DNA from: CAYTED01 sp964404075
GTDB taxonomy: Bacteria; Patescibacteriota; Minisyncoccia; Moranbacterales; UBA1568
Assembly: GCA_964404075.1 (NCBI GenBank)
Contig: CAYOIM010000007.1
Span: 1 to 29,020, forward strand
Reading direction: 5' to 3'
DNA: 29,020 nucleotides
Made by a program: the position numbers and the translations under genes. This document shows, piece by piece, positions 1 to 8,279 of the stretch; the first letter of the stretch is position 1, and every line of letters starts with the position of its first letter. The notes beneath the pieces are model-generated. The model was given only the letters and a program-made list of their open reading frames with translations, was not told the origin of the DNA and searched no databases.

Positions 1-3000
1 GGAGAAACTCCACGATGGATCTCAATACCTGTGCTGATGCGAATGTATGCTCCCACGCTGACGGACTCATTTCCGATTCGAGATACCGGAGTCCCTTTTC
101 GGCCATCGTCCGTGGTCCCGGTATCGATACCAATGCGCGGATAGCCATCGCCGTCGAGACATTTTGCGAACCGAATCGCGTCTGCGGCGCGGCCGACCAG
201 TGCATCCGCTCCCCCGGATCAACCACGCCTTTGCTTATCAGGGCTTCCACCCCATTGGTCCGAGGATTCATGTCTCCGCTCCAGACATTACTGATGACGG
301 CGAGAGAGAGGATGTCCGGATCCATGTCCGAAAAATCAGTGATACGATGGGCGTTCTTCAGACCGAACAACGATCGCCCATACAGACGGACGACATCGAG
401 ATCCCGTGCTTCCCGCTTCACATTGACCGGGATACTGTCATCACCGTAATCCGGCCACGCGAGAGCGGTCTCGGATTCGTCGAAGTATGCCCGCATCTGC
501 GACAAGATACCCTCCATACGCGCCGATCGACCTTCGTTCCGCTCCAGATGCTTCGCTTCGAGCAAATATTCTGCGACATACGCGGTCACAAATGGATCGG
601 AATCCCCATACCACCAAGCAAAACCGCCATCATCATTCTGTAGCTCATCCAACCGCTCGACACCCGCCCAAATAACCGCATCGATATCCTCTCCCCCAAG
701 CGCCTGGGGGAAAAACTTTCCTCCCCGTTTGGCGAGTATCGCCGGAACCAGCCGACTCGTCGTCTGCTCGACACAACCATACGGATAGTCGATCATCGAC
801 TTCGCAAGCGGTCCGACCGATGCGAAAATCGACGGGGAAATATCGATGGAAAGCGTCGAGCGACTCATATCAGCATCAGGAGAGAAATCGTATGAAAACT
901 CGCTCCCATCAACGATGCGTTCGATGCGATCCTGGAAAAATCCCGCCTCCTCGATCGGAAAGGAAAGCTCCACCGCATCAGCGAGTTCCTCATCCGACCG
1001 CCCCACAACAGAAAATCTCACCTTCGATTGTGACGAAGGGTGATCCGCATGTATTCCGAAAAAAACTTCCTTGGTCCCTCCCCGGGGAACCGTGACCGAC
1101 TGTGTTCGATCGGCGAGCGTGAAACCGCCGAGAACAGAACCGCCTTCGAAATCGACACTGACGAGAAACTCCTGCTCCGCCGGAGTGGCATTCTGTACCA
1201 TGGCGGACAATGTCGCCGTATCGCCGACCCGGAGCATATTCGGGACCGTCGGTCGGATCGAAACGCTCTTTGAAACCATGATTTCATCATGACTCTGACC
1301 CACCTCTGTCCGCTCAGTATTGGCTATCCCGAACACCACCCAGGTCGTCAGATTATCCGGAAGACGAAATGTCACACTCGCCCTCCCATCCTCCATCGTC
1401 TTCACGGTTGGATTCCAATACGCCGTATCCTTGAATACCGATCGTATATCGCCGCCACCGCCACCCTTTTCGGCACCATAAAACGAGATTCCCTGCAGTG
1501 AATGTGCTCCCTGCGTATCGTCATAACGCTCATTCCAAAAATGATCGAAAATATCTGCCGGCTTCCTATCAATCAGCTCAAAAAGAGCCTTATCGACGGC
1601 ATAGACAGCCACCTCAGCCGATACCGATCGACCGGATTTCTCATTTTTCGTCTCGATAGAGAGGGTGATATCATCACCCGGCTGATATGATTCCTTGTCC
1701 TTGACAATGGAAACAGCGATACGGTTCTCTTCGGGAGATACTGAAACACCGATCTGTTTCTGAGAAAAGGCGCCCTGCGAAAATCCAGCGACTGACAAGA
1801 AAACATTGGGCATATCATCCCCGTTCAGCGGAAATGGGAAGGTCACTGACTTCCCGATCATACGGATCACCTGATACCGTTCCGTTCGTCCACGCTCCAC
1901 CGAGAAAAACACATCCCTATCCGGAAGCACCGAAGAAACAGTCACTTGCGCCTGATCACCGGGATCATATTTCTTGCGATCCGTCGTCAGGGAAAAAAGC
2001 TTTTCCGTTTCATCACCCGAAAAATCGAAGTAATCACCATTCTGCTCGGAAACCCAAAAGGAGAACTCGTTCATCACGAGATTCCCGCGAGCGTCATGCC
2101 CCTCTACTCTGAGAGCATACGAACCGCCCTGCTCAGGAACGAATCGGATCTCTGCACGACCATCCCTTCCGGTCGTCACGCCGATATCAGGAAAGCTCTC
2201 AGTATGCGATTCATACCGTGGGTATTTCCTCCCTTCGATGAAATACTCCGTCCAATAGGTGCGGACGATGCTGACCGCCGACAACGCGATATTTGCAGTC
2301 GAAACATCCCGATGGGCGACGAGTTGCAAAGGGAGGACATATTCTTGCCCATGCTTCACGCTCCATGCCACCTCCTTCGAAGTATGGATACCGAAATCCC
2401 CGGCATACACGACGGCGTTCTTCCGCTCAAAAGAAGCTTCGCCCGACCCATCCGCAAACTCCACTGCGAACGAATACACCTGATCCTTTCCCTCCGATCC
2501 TTCCGGAACCCGCGCCTGAATCATTATCGTCGCCTGACCATGCTCATCGAGAATCGCCTCGCCCTGTTCAATGAGTTGTGAACCCCAATCTCCGTACCGA
2601 TACGAGGAATCCTCTTCCATGCCAGCCTCCGGAATCATCGCTGAGCCGTACATACTCGATGCACCGAGGCGATAACTCACTGTCTTTCCCGACAACGGTT
2701 CACCAGAAAAATACAGTCCACTGACATGGTAAGTCATCATCTCCCCCGCGACCACCACATCATCCTCAAGCGTCAAATCAATACCATACTCGGGCTTCCG
2801 ATATTCCTCGATGTCAAAAGATCCCGGATACGGACTCCACAACACCTCTCCTCCATCGGATACCACCTCCAGAGACAGGCTATACCACCCAGTATGCCCG
2901 TCCCGCGGAATCTGAAACGATCCCGAGACCGTACCAGTTTCAGAAAAATCAAGTTCACCCTCATAGAGCGCCGTCTCCCCCTGGTATGCCTTTGCCCGCA

Positions 3001-3916
3001 CTTTCCCTTTCGGAATCGAGTATCGTGCATCATCGTCATTCCGAAGAATCGATTTGAAATACACCGTATCCCCAGGCTGATACAACGGACGATCCGTAAA
3101 GGTAAAGGCACTCCCTGCCGGTGACTTCTTTTGAAACAACCCATATGACGCCCAGTCCACCGTCGTCAGATTGATCGGGATTACTGAGACATCATCTCCA
3201 CTCTCCACCACAGCGAGATCATCCCCATCTCCAATCGCAATCGTTGCAATCCCCTCGCGATTCAACTGCGCTGACCCCGTCTCCCGAACTTTCTCAGCGA
3301 CACTATAGAGCGTGACCGCTCCGGATGAAAGGGATTTCCCCGTCTTCGCATCTTGTGCCCAGAAAATATATTCGTCATCCCCTTCCCGGACCAAAGCGCC
3401 CATATTCGATACGGAGAGAAACGCTTCACCCTTCAGCTGTCCGCCGCTCTTGGCCTGCACATAATACACCCCGGAATCATTCAACGGAAAAGAGATATTC
3501 TCGCGCTCATTCTGACGAATCATTTTTTCTGTCTCCGCGATCATCTCGAGCCCCTCCGTACTGACTGATCGGCTCCGAGCCTTCACATCACCATCTTCAT
3601 TCTTTTCATACCGAAGATATTCGAGCAAGCTTTCCTTGTCCGTCCGATACAGCCTCACTTCGGTCGTTCCCAATGCATCCCCATAGACGAAAAAGCCGGG
3701 GTTCTCCCCCGCCGTGAAAGAAAGAAGCCCTCCATAGGTATACCCGTCTTTTTCCTTGGCGAAAGTAAGAAATGTTTCACTTTTCTCGGTTTTCTTTCCC
3801 AGGACCTGACCGACGACCGACGAATCAACCGCGAAAGTGCCACTCGCATACAGAAACACCCCTATGAAAAGGGCAACAGGAGCGAAAAAGCCCCTCACCG
3901 AAAAAATACGCCTCAT
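1..3916 (-). CDS. Alpha-2-macroglobulin family protein (3' end outside window)
   Basis: The minus-strand frame is open from ATG 3916 to the window edge, giving 1305 codons without a stop. The product starts with basic residues and a hydrophobic stretch (about 9-25) ending in TFA, which looks like a type I signal peptide with no lipobox. An MG2-like segment with RPLYQPGDTVYFK lies near residue 273, and a second YQPGDDITLSI module near 745. The thioester motif YGCVEQTTSRL has Cys1048 and Gln1051 intact, followed by the alpha-helical thioester domain (DDGGFAWWYGD). In this family a target protease cleaves a bait region, the thioester then couples covalently and the protease is trapped. I infer a secreted or surface-attached protease trap. 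It starts 41 bases after pilB with no clear terminator between, so cotranscription is possible. No good ribosome binding site is visible. The receptor-binding end is missing here. Family call is very sure; target unknown. Confidence 0.93.
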   Translation of the reverse strand, partial: MRRIFSVRGFFAPVALFIGVFLYASGTFAVDSSVVGQVLGKKTEKSETFLTFAKEKDGYTYGGLLSFTAGENPGFFVYGDALGTTEVRLYRTDKESLLEYLRYEKNEDGDVKARSRSVSTEGLEMIAETEKMIRQNERENISFPLNDSGVYYVQAKSGGQLKGEAFLSVSNMGALVREGDDEYIFWAQDAKTGKSLSSGAVTLYSVAEKVRETGSAQLNREGIATIAIGDGDDLAVVESGDDVSVIPINLTTVDWASYGLFQKKSPAGSAFTFTDRPLYQPGDTVYFKSILRNDDDARYSIPKGKVRAKAYQGETALYEGELDFSETGTVSGSFQIPRDGHTGWYSLSLEVVSDGGEVLWSPYPGSFDIEEYRKPEYGIDLTLEDDVVVAGEMMTYHVSGLYFSGEPLSGKTVSYRLGASSMYGSAMIPEAGMEEDSSYRYGDWGSQLIEQGEAILDEHGQATIMIQARVPEGSEGKDQVYSFAVEFADGSGEASFERKNAVVYAGDFGIHTSKEVAWSVKHGQEYVLPLQLVAHRDVSTANIALSAVSIVRTYWTEYFIEGRKYPRYESHTESFPDIGVTTGRDGRAEIRFVPEQGGSYALRVEGHDARGNLVMNEFSFWVSEQNGDYFDFSGDETEKLFSLTTDRKKYDPGDQAQVTVSSVLPDRDVFFSVERGRTERYQVIRMIGKSVTFPFPLNGDDMPNVFLSVAGFSQGAFSQKQIGVSVSPEENRIAVSIVKDKESYQPGDDITLSIETKNEKSGRSVSAEVAVYAVDKALFELIDRKPADIFDHFWNERYDDTQGAHSLQGISFYGAEKGGGGGDIRSVFKDTAYWNPTVKTMEDGRASVTFRLPDNLTTWVVFGIANTERTEVGQSHDEIMVSKSVSIRPTVPNMLRVGDTATLSAMVQNATPAEQEFLVSVDFEGGSVLGGFTLADRTQSVTVPRGGTKEVFFGIHADHPSSQSKVRFSVVGRSDEELADAVELSFPIEEAGFFQDRIERIVDGSEFSYDFSPDADMSRSTLSIDISPSIFASVGPLAKSMIDYPYGCVEQTTSRLVPAILAKRGGKFFPQALGGEDIDAVIWAGVERLDELQNDDGGFAWWYGDSDPFVTAYVAEYLLEAKHLERNEGRSARMEGILSQMRAYFDESETALAWPDYGDDSIPVNVKREARDLDVVRLYGRSLFGLKNAHRITDFSDMDPDILSLAVISNVWSGDMNPRTNGVEALISKGVVDPGERMHWSAAPQTRFGSQNVSTAMAIRALVSIPGPRTMAEKGLRYLESEMSPSAWEHTFASAQVLRSIVEFL

Positions 3917-3957
3917 AAATAACACCACAAATAATTACCCGCAAAAAAAATATCCCG

Positions 3958-5709
3958 TTACTCCTTTGTCGCGCGGAGGATTTCCTCGATGGAAGTGATG
4001 CCCATCACGCACTTGGCGAAACCGTCCTCCACCATGGTCGCCATGTGATTCTCATAACGCGCCGCCTTCTCAATCTCTTCGGTCGTCGCGGCCTGTGAGA
4101 TGAGTTTCCGGATATTCGTCTCCATCTCGAGCACCTCGTACACCCCGCCACGACCTCGATACCCCTCACCCCCGCACTGATCACAACTCCCCGGCTCGAA
4201 AAATTCGATATCACCCCAGTCCTTCACCTTCGCCATATACTTCACCGTTTCCTTATGTTTCTTCAAAAAAGTCATGATCGCATCGAGATCGTAATTTCGC
4301 CCCAACGCCTCGATCTGCTTCGCATCCAGCCGATAGGGCTTCCTGCACTCCGGACAGAGCCGTCGGACGAGTCTCTGCGCGATAATCACATTCACGGTCG
4401 ATGCGATGAGAAATGGCTCCGCACCCATATCGAGCATGCGAGGAAGCGTCGCCGCGGCGCTGTTGGTGTGGAGTGTCGAGAGCACGAGATGCCCGGTCAT
4501 CGCGGCATGCATGGCGATCTCAAGCGTCTCGCTGTCGCGGATTTCACCGACCATGATGATGTCCGGATCCTGACGGAGGAGCGCACGGAGTCCGGCGGCA
4601 AAAGTCATCCCGACTTTGGAATTGATCTGCGTCTGATTCACCCGCGGCATACGGTACTCGACCGGATCCTCGACCGTACTCACATTCACTTCGGGCGTAT
4701 TGAGGATATCCATCGCCGTATAAAGCGTCGTCGTTTTCCCAGAACCGGTCGGTCCCGTCACGAGTATCATGCCGTTCGGTTTGTTCATCTGCCTCTGCAC
4801 GGCTTCCAATGCATCCTCGGCGATGCCCATTTTCTCCAAAGTGAGTCCGCTTGATGTCTCGTCAAGGAGACGCATCACGACTTTTTCGCCATCGAAAATC
4901 GGGAGGATGCTCACGCGGAACGAGATCTTGTATTCATCTTTCGCGATCTTGAACCGACCATCCTGCGGCACGCGATGCTCGTCGAGCTTGAGGCTCGAGA
5001 GCACCTTGATACGCGCGACGATCCCTGCGGCGGTATCCTTGGGGAGGGACATGGCATCATGGAGCACGCCATCGATGCGATACCGCACATGGACTTCCTT
5101 CTCATCCGGTTCGATATGGATATCCGACGCCTTCTGGAGGATGGCGTGCTTGAGGAGCGTATCCACGACACGGATGATCGGGAGGTCCGCCGCCACTTTC
5201 TCCAGATTGTCGCCACTCTCCCCGTCATCCTCTTTTTTCACTCCATCGGTCAGGATCTCTCCGAATTCCGCCTCGAGACTCCGACCATATTGAAGGAGTA
5301 TCGTCTGAATGCTTTCTTTGGTCGTGAGACACGGTATGATCTTCAATCCCGTCTTTTTCTTGATGAAATCGATCGTCTGCAAATCATCGGGGCTGAGCAT
5401 CGCCACTTTCAGGTTCACTCCCGCCTTTTCAAACGCGACGATATTCGCCTTCTTCGCGATGAGCTCGGGGATGATCTGCAGGATTTCCTCCGGCACCGCC
5501 TGCTTCGCGAGATCGACGAACGGGATGCCGAGCACATAGGCATAGACTTTCTGCAGATCCGCCTCGGAAATCAATTGCTTCTCGAACAGTGTCTTCCCGA
5601 AATCCTTCTGACTCTTCGTCACTTCGTCGAACACCGCCTCCAAATCCTCCTTCTTCACCAAGTTGGAATCGAGGAGGAACTCTTTCAATTGCGTATTACT
5701 GACATGCAT
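3958..5709 (-). CDS. pilB: Type IV pilus extension ATPase PilB/GspE
   Basis: A 583-residue cytoplasmic hexameric ATPase that drives pilin polymerisation on the PilC platform. The N-terminal MshEN-like region covers about 1-150 (IPFVDLAK near 62-69). The ATPase core has ASDIHIEP (194-201), Walker A GPTGSGKT (319-326), the Asp box DPVEYR, Walker B/Glu DPDIIMVGEIRD (381-392) and the His box HLVLSTLHTN. The tetracysteine zinc site is complete: CPEC (452-455) and CDQCGGEGYRGR (509-520), which is typical of extension rather than retraction ATPases. Length is normal. It lies about 10 kb from the rest of the pilus locus. The macroglobulin gene follows closely and a groEL terminator precedes it, so it probably has its own promoter. 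Start ATG 5709 is the first in frame, with only a purine-rich A/G leader. Confidence 0.97.
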   Translation of the reverse strand: MHVSNTQLKEFLLDSNLVKKEDLEAVFDEVTKSQKDFGKTLFEKQLISEADLQKVYAYVLGIPFVDLAKQAVPEEILQIIPELIAKKANIVAFEKAGVNLKVAMLSPDDLQTIDFIKKKTGLKIIPCLTTKESIQTILLQYGRSLEAEFGEILTDGVKKEDDGESGDNLEKVAADLPIIRVVDTLLKHAILQKASDIHIEPDEKEVHVRYRIDGVLHDAMSLPKDTAAGIVARIKVLSSLKLDEHRVPQDGRFKIAKDEYKISFRVSILPIFDGEKVVMRLLDETSSGLTLEKMGIAEDALEAVQRQMNKPNGMILVTGPTGSGKTTTLYTAMDILNTPEVNVSTVEDPVEYRMPRVNQTQINSKVGMTFAAGLRALLRQDPDIIMVGEIRDSETLEIAMHAAMTGHLVLSTLHTNSAAATLPRMLDMGAEPFLIASTVNVIIAQRLVRRLCPECRKPYRLDAKQIEALGRNYDLDAIMTFLKKHKETVKYMAKVKDWGDIEFFEPGSCDQCGGEGYRGRGGVYEVLEMETNIRKLISQAATTEEIEKAARYENHMATMVEDGFAKCVMGITSIEEILRATKE

Positions 5710-5732
5710 AAGTTTTTCTTTTTCTTTCCATC

Positions 5733-5738
5733 AGTATA
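5733..5738 (-). promoter_or_regulatory. Possible -10 element for pilB
   Basis: Minus-strand TATACT lies 23 bases before the pilB start codon. No good -35 box is seen 16-18 bases upstream, so this rests on the hexamer and its position after the groEL terminator. Confidence 0.35.
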
Positions 5739-5814
5739 CAACAAAAAGCAAAACGAGATAATAGTGAAGAATGGTATCAGATAATAGATATTAGATATTA
5801 GATCAAGACACGAG

Positions 5815-5848
5815 AGAAAAAAACAGCCCAAAAAAACAGGGCTGTCTT
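5815..5848 (-). terminator. Intrinsic terminator of groEL
   Basis: On the minus strand ACAGCCC (5845-5839) pairs perfectly with GGGCTGT (5829-5823) around a T-rich loop, and is followed by a run of seven T. It lies 50 bases after the groEL stop and ends that transcript before pilB. Confidence 0.88.
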
Positions 5849-5897
5849 TCCTACTCTCTTTTAATCCATTATCCGATATCTAATATCTGGATTATTC

Positions 5898-7544
5898 TTA
5901 CATCATCCCCATACCGCCGGCGCCGGGCATCTGCATGTCTTTCTTCTCCTCGGGGAGATCGACGACGGCCGCCTCGGTGGTGAGGAGCAGTGCCGCGACC
6001 GACACCGCGTTCTCGAGGGCGAGCCTCGTGACTTTGAGCGGATCGATGATGCCGGCCTTCACCATATCATTCTCATAACGATTTTCGAGCGCATTGTAAC
6101 CGAAGTTCACTCCCGTACCGAGGAGCACCTCATTGAGTACCACCGCCGCGTCTTGTTCCCCGGCATTGGTCGCGATCTGCCGAAGCGGCTCAGAGAGTGC
6201 CTTGAGCAAAGTCTCATACCCGGCACGGTACTCATGATCTTCGATCGATTTCTTCGCATACTTCGCGGTGACTTCCGCCGCCGCCTTCACGAGCGCGACT
6301 CCGCCACCAGCGACGATGCCCTCTTCGATAGCCGCCTTCGTCGCATTGACCGCATCTTCCATCTTGTGCTTCATATAGGTGAGTTCCGTCTCCGTCGAAG
6401 CACCGACACGGATGACAGCCACTCCCCCTGCGAGTTTCGCCTTGCGCTTCTCGAGTTTCTCGCGATCATACTCACTCTCAGTTTTTGCAATATGCGCCGT
6501 GATTTCCTTCACTCGATCCTCGATTGCTTTTTTCTTCCCCTTCCCACCAACGATAGTCGTCGCGTCTTTGGTTGCGATGATCTTCGTCGCCTGACCAAGC
6601 ATCGATACTTCCACAGTGGAGAGTTTCATTCCCTTATCACCAGAAATCACGGTCGCTCCAGTAAGGACGGCGATATCCTCGAGCAAAGCCTTCCTGCCAT
6701 CACCATATTCCGGCGCCTTTACGGCGAGCACATTCAGCACTCCACGGAGTTTGTTCACGACGAGCGTCGCGAGCGCCTCTCCATCGACATCTTCGGCAAT
6801 GATGACGATATCCTTCTTCCCGCCCTTCCCGAGTTTCTCCAGAATCGGTACGATATCCGCAATCGCGGAAATTTTCCCATCCGTAATGAGTATGTATGGA
6901 TTATTCACCTCCGCGGCCTGTGCCTGCGGATCCGTCATCATGTATGGCGAGATGAATCCCTTGTCGAATTTCATTCCCTCGACAATTTCCTTCGAGAGCC
7001 CGAGTGTCTGTGATTGCTCTGTCGTTACGACGCCGTCCTTGCCGACCGTTTGCATCACTTCTGCAATCATCTCCCCCATTTCCTTCGATTCGGCGGAAAT
7101 CGTCGCGACCTGCGCGATGGATTTCTTATCCCGGAGTGGCTGAGCATTTTTTTTCAAAATCGCGATCACTTCATCCTTCGCGGCTTCCATCCCCCGACGG
7201 ATACCGATCGGGTTGATTCCCGTCTCGACGAACTTCAATCCCTCGCGAACGAGCGCCTGCGTGATGACCGTGGAAGTCGTCGTCCCATCACCCGCGGCAT
7301 CGTTCGTCTTCGTCGCGACTTCCTTGATGAGCTGTGCGCCCAGATTCTCCAGCGCGTCCCCCAATTCGATTTCCTTCGCGATAGAGACACCGTCATTCGT
7401 GATGACCGGCGATCCATAGGACTTCCCGAGGATCACATTGCGCCCCTTCGGTCCGAGCGTCACCTTCACGGCATTCGCCACGGTATCGATGCCCCGCTTC
7501 ATCGCTTTCCTCGCGTCTTCGCTGTATGCGATATTCTTTGCCAT
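5898..7544 (-). CDS. groEL: Chaperonin GroEL (Hsp60)
   Basis: A 548-residue ATP-driven chaperonin that forms the double-ring folding chamber in the cytosol. Family hallmarks are complete: the MAKNIAYSEDARKAM start, LGPKGRNV (30-37), the ATP motif GDGTTT (85-90), the apical-domain segment, GGGVAL near 410 and the Gly-Met tail PGAGGMGMM. Length is normal for the family. No groES is adjacent, so the co-chaperonin must be encoded elsewhere. It is a single-gene unit with a CIRCE operator overlapping its promoter and its own terminator. The leader is about 26 bases with no clear Shine-Dalgarno sequence. The antisense frames are open for long stretches, but I judge those shadows. Confidence 0.98.
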   Translation of the reverse strand: MAKNIAYSEDARKAMKRGIDTVANAVKVTLGPKGRNVILGKSYGSPVITNDGVSIAKEIELGDALENLGAQLIKEVATKTNDAAGDGTTTSTVITQALVREGLKFVETGINPIGIRRGMEAAKDEVIAILKKNAQPLRDKKSIAQVATISAESKEMGEMIAEVMQTVGKDGVVTTEQSQTLGLSKEIVEGMKFDKGFISPYMMTDPQAQAAEVNNPYILITDGKISAIADIVPILEKLGKGGKKDIVIIAEDVDGEALATLVVNKLRGVLNVLAVKAPEYGDGRKALLEDIAVLTGATVISGDKGMKLSTVEVSMLGQATKIIATKDATTIVGGKGKKKAIEDRVKEITAHIAKTESEYDREKLEKRKAKLAGGVAVIRVGASTETELTYMKHKMEDAVNATKAAIEEGIVAGGGVALVKAAAEVTAKYAKKSIEDHEYRAGYETLLKALSEPLRQIATNAGEQDAAVVLNEVLLGTGVNFGYNALENRYENDMVKAGIIDPLKVTRLALENAVSVAALLLTTEAAVVDLPEEKKDMQMPGAGGMGMM

Positions 7545-7564
7545 ATACTTTTATCATTATCGGA

Positions 7565-7591
7565 TTAGCACTCTCTATTATAGACTGCTAA
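7565..7591 (-). promoter_or_regulatory. CIRCE operator (HrcA site) of groEL
   Basis: TTAGCACTC (7565-7573), a 9-base spacer and GACTGCTAA (7583-7591) match the CIRCE consensus TTAGCACTC-N9-GAGTGCTAA with one mismatch. It covers the -10 region and expected transcription start of groEL, so bound HrcA would block initiation. hrcA itself is not in the window. Confidence 0.92.
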
Positions 7592-7604
7592 TTTTCCCTG
7601 TCAA
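7577..7604 (-). promoter_or_regulatory. Sigma-70 promoter of groEL
   Basis: Minus-strand TTGACA (7604-7599), a 16-base spacer and TATAAT (7582-7577): both hexamers match the consensus. Expected start is near 7570. The -35 box overlaps the end of the inverted-repeat element at 7604-7724. Confidence 0.88.
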
Positions 7605-7724
7605 CCCCGCACCTATTCGGCACAACGCCAAAGGCACAAAGAGACAACCTATTAGTAAAAACACCAAAGAATGTCGAGCCCTTGTAATACACTCACCCTT
7701 CAGAGTGCTCAATAGGTGCGGGGT
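7604..7724. repeat. Inverted-repeat intergenic element, copy 1
   Basis: The left arm at 7604-7623 and right arm at 7705-7724 are near-perfect inverted repeats of about 20 bases built on ACCCCGCACCTATT. A second copy with the same arms lies at 14143-14269. About 25 bases inside the left arm are also similar between copies; the rest differs. There is no coding capacity. It separates the groEL promoter from the promoter of the small plus-strand gene. It looks like a MITE or other small non-autonomous element; a regulatory palindrome is the alternative. Confidence 0.75.
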
Positions 7725-7739
7725 CAACCCCACACCGGT

Positions 7740-7769
7740 TTGACCTTCAAAGGATTCTCCTGGTATAAA
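7740..7769 (+). promoter_or_regulatory. Sigma-70 promoter of the 83-codon gene
   Basis: TTGACC (7740-7745), an 18-base spacer and TATAAA (7764-7769). Expected start is near 7776, 25 bases before the ATG at 7801. Confidence 0.7.
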
Positions 7770-7800
7770 GAAAGTGTTCTTTCAACCATGGGGGAGCATC

Positions 7801-8052
7801 ATGAACAATCACCGTTGCCAAATGCTCAGCATCGAGTATGTGACACATCGTCGAGGCCACATCGTTGAACACAATGAATACTCCAGGGTATTGAGAGGTA
7901 ACCACTCGCAAATTCAAGAAAAAGCCAAGGGTATTCATGATGAGCTCGCCACGAGACGAAAAATGCAAGGCGATGGTCACACCTTTACCTTGATTACCGT
8001 TCTCTTCCACCCTCAAGGTCAGACCTCTGTCTTCGCTACCAACTCTATCTGA
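7801..8052 (+). CDS. Small orphan protein, 83 residues
   Basis: I do not recognise this protein. It is basic and His-rich at the N-terminus (MNNHRCQMLSIEYVTHRRGH), has a helical-looking middle (QIQEKAKGIHDELATRRKM) and a beta-like end (HTFTLITVLFHPQGQTSVFA). The case for a gene is its signals: a promoter at 7740-7769, a GGGGGAG ribosome site four bases before ATG 7801, and a strong plus-strand terminator 30 bases after the stop. A GTG at 7774 would add nine residues but lies at or before the expected transcription start. The minus strand has a competing 106-codon frame (7747-8067) with a plausible mix of hydrophobic segments but without matching signals. Function unknown. Confidence 0.6.
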   Translation: MNNHRCQMLSIEYVTHRRGHIVEHNEYSRVLRGNHSQIQEKAKGIHDELATRRKMQGDGHTFTLITVLFHPQGQTSVFATNSI

Positions 8053-8081
8053 GGATGGACACATCACGCATCCCGCCTACG

Positions 8082-8117
8082 GCGGTTCCGACCTCGTTTC
8101 GGAACCGCTCTTTTTTT
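8082..8117 (+). terminator. Intrinsic terminator after the 83-codon gene
   Basis: GCGGTTCCGA (8082-8091) pairs perfectly with TCGGAACCGC (8099-8108) around a 7-base loop, followed by TC and seven T. Confidence 0.9.
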
Positions 8118-8133
8118 ATTTAATACCCTTTTA

Positions 8134-8187
8134 CTATACTTTGAAAATCATCACATCACCATCCCGGACGGCATATTCTTTGCGCAT
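8134..8187 (-). pseudogene. Remnant of a ychF 3' end (TGS-domain tail)
   Basis: A 17-codon frame, MRKEYAVRDGDVMIFKV then TAG, matches the end of the intact ychF in this window (GKDYVVEDGDVMIFKV). A 24-base stretch (8141-8164) is identical to 9943-9966 in ychF, and flanking codons differ as in a diverged homologue. Two stops (TAG TGA) lie just upstream in the same frame, so nothing more of the gene survives. It sits past the end of the pilin-fusion gene, so that gene is bracketed by two ychF ends about 1.8 kb apart. Confidence 0.75.
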
Positions 8188-8279
8188 CGATCACTAATCC
8201 ACCATCAAAGAAACTTCCGCTTATTGAGTTCAACAGAGAAACCACTTCCTCATCCCATCCCATATACCCTCTCCCCTAC

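Noticed and set aside
1946..2581. 211-codon plus-strand open frame, with several shorter ones across 15-3568
   Set aside because: All are antisense or out of frame within the macroglobulin gene, which reads continuously from 3916 to the window edge with recognisable domains.
6153..7568. Plus-strand frames of 286 and 184 codons opposite groEL
   Set aside because: Antisense to a complete groEL and without signals.
7747..8067. 106-codon minus-strand frame, faintly STAS-like in its hydrophobic pattern
   Set aside because: No promoter or ribosome site, while the opposite strand has promoter, ribosome site and terminator in the right order. Similarity to STAS domains was only an impression.
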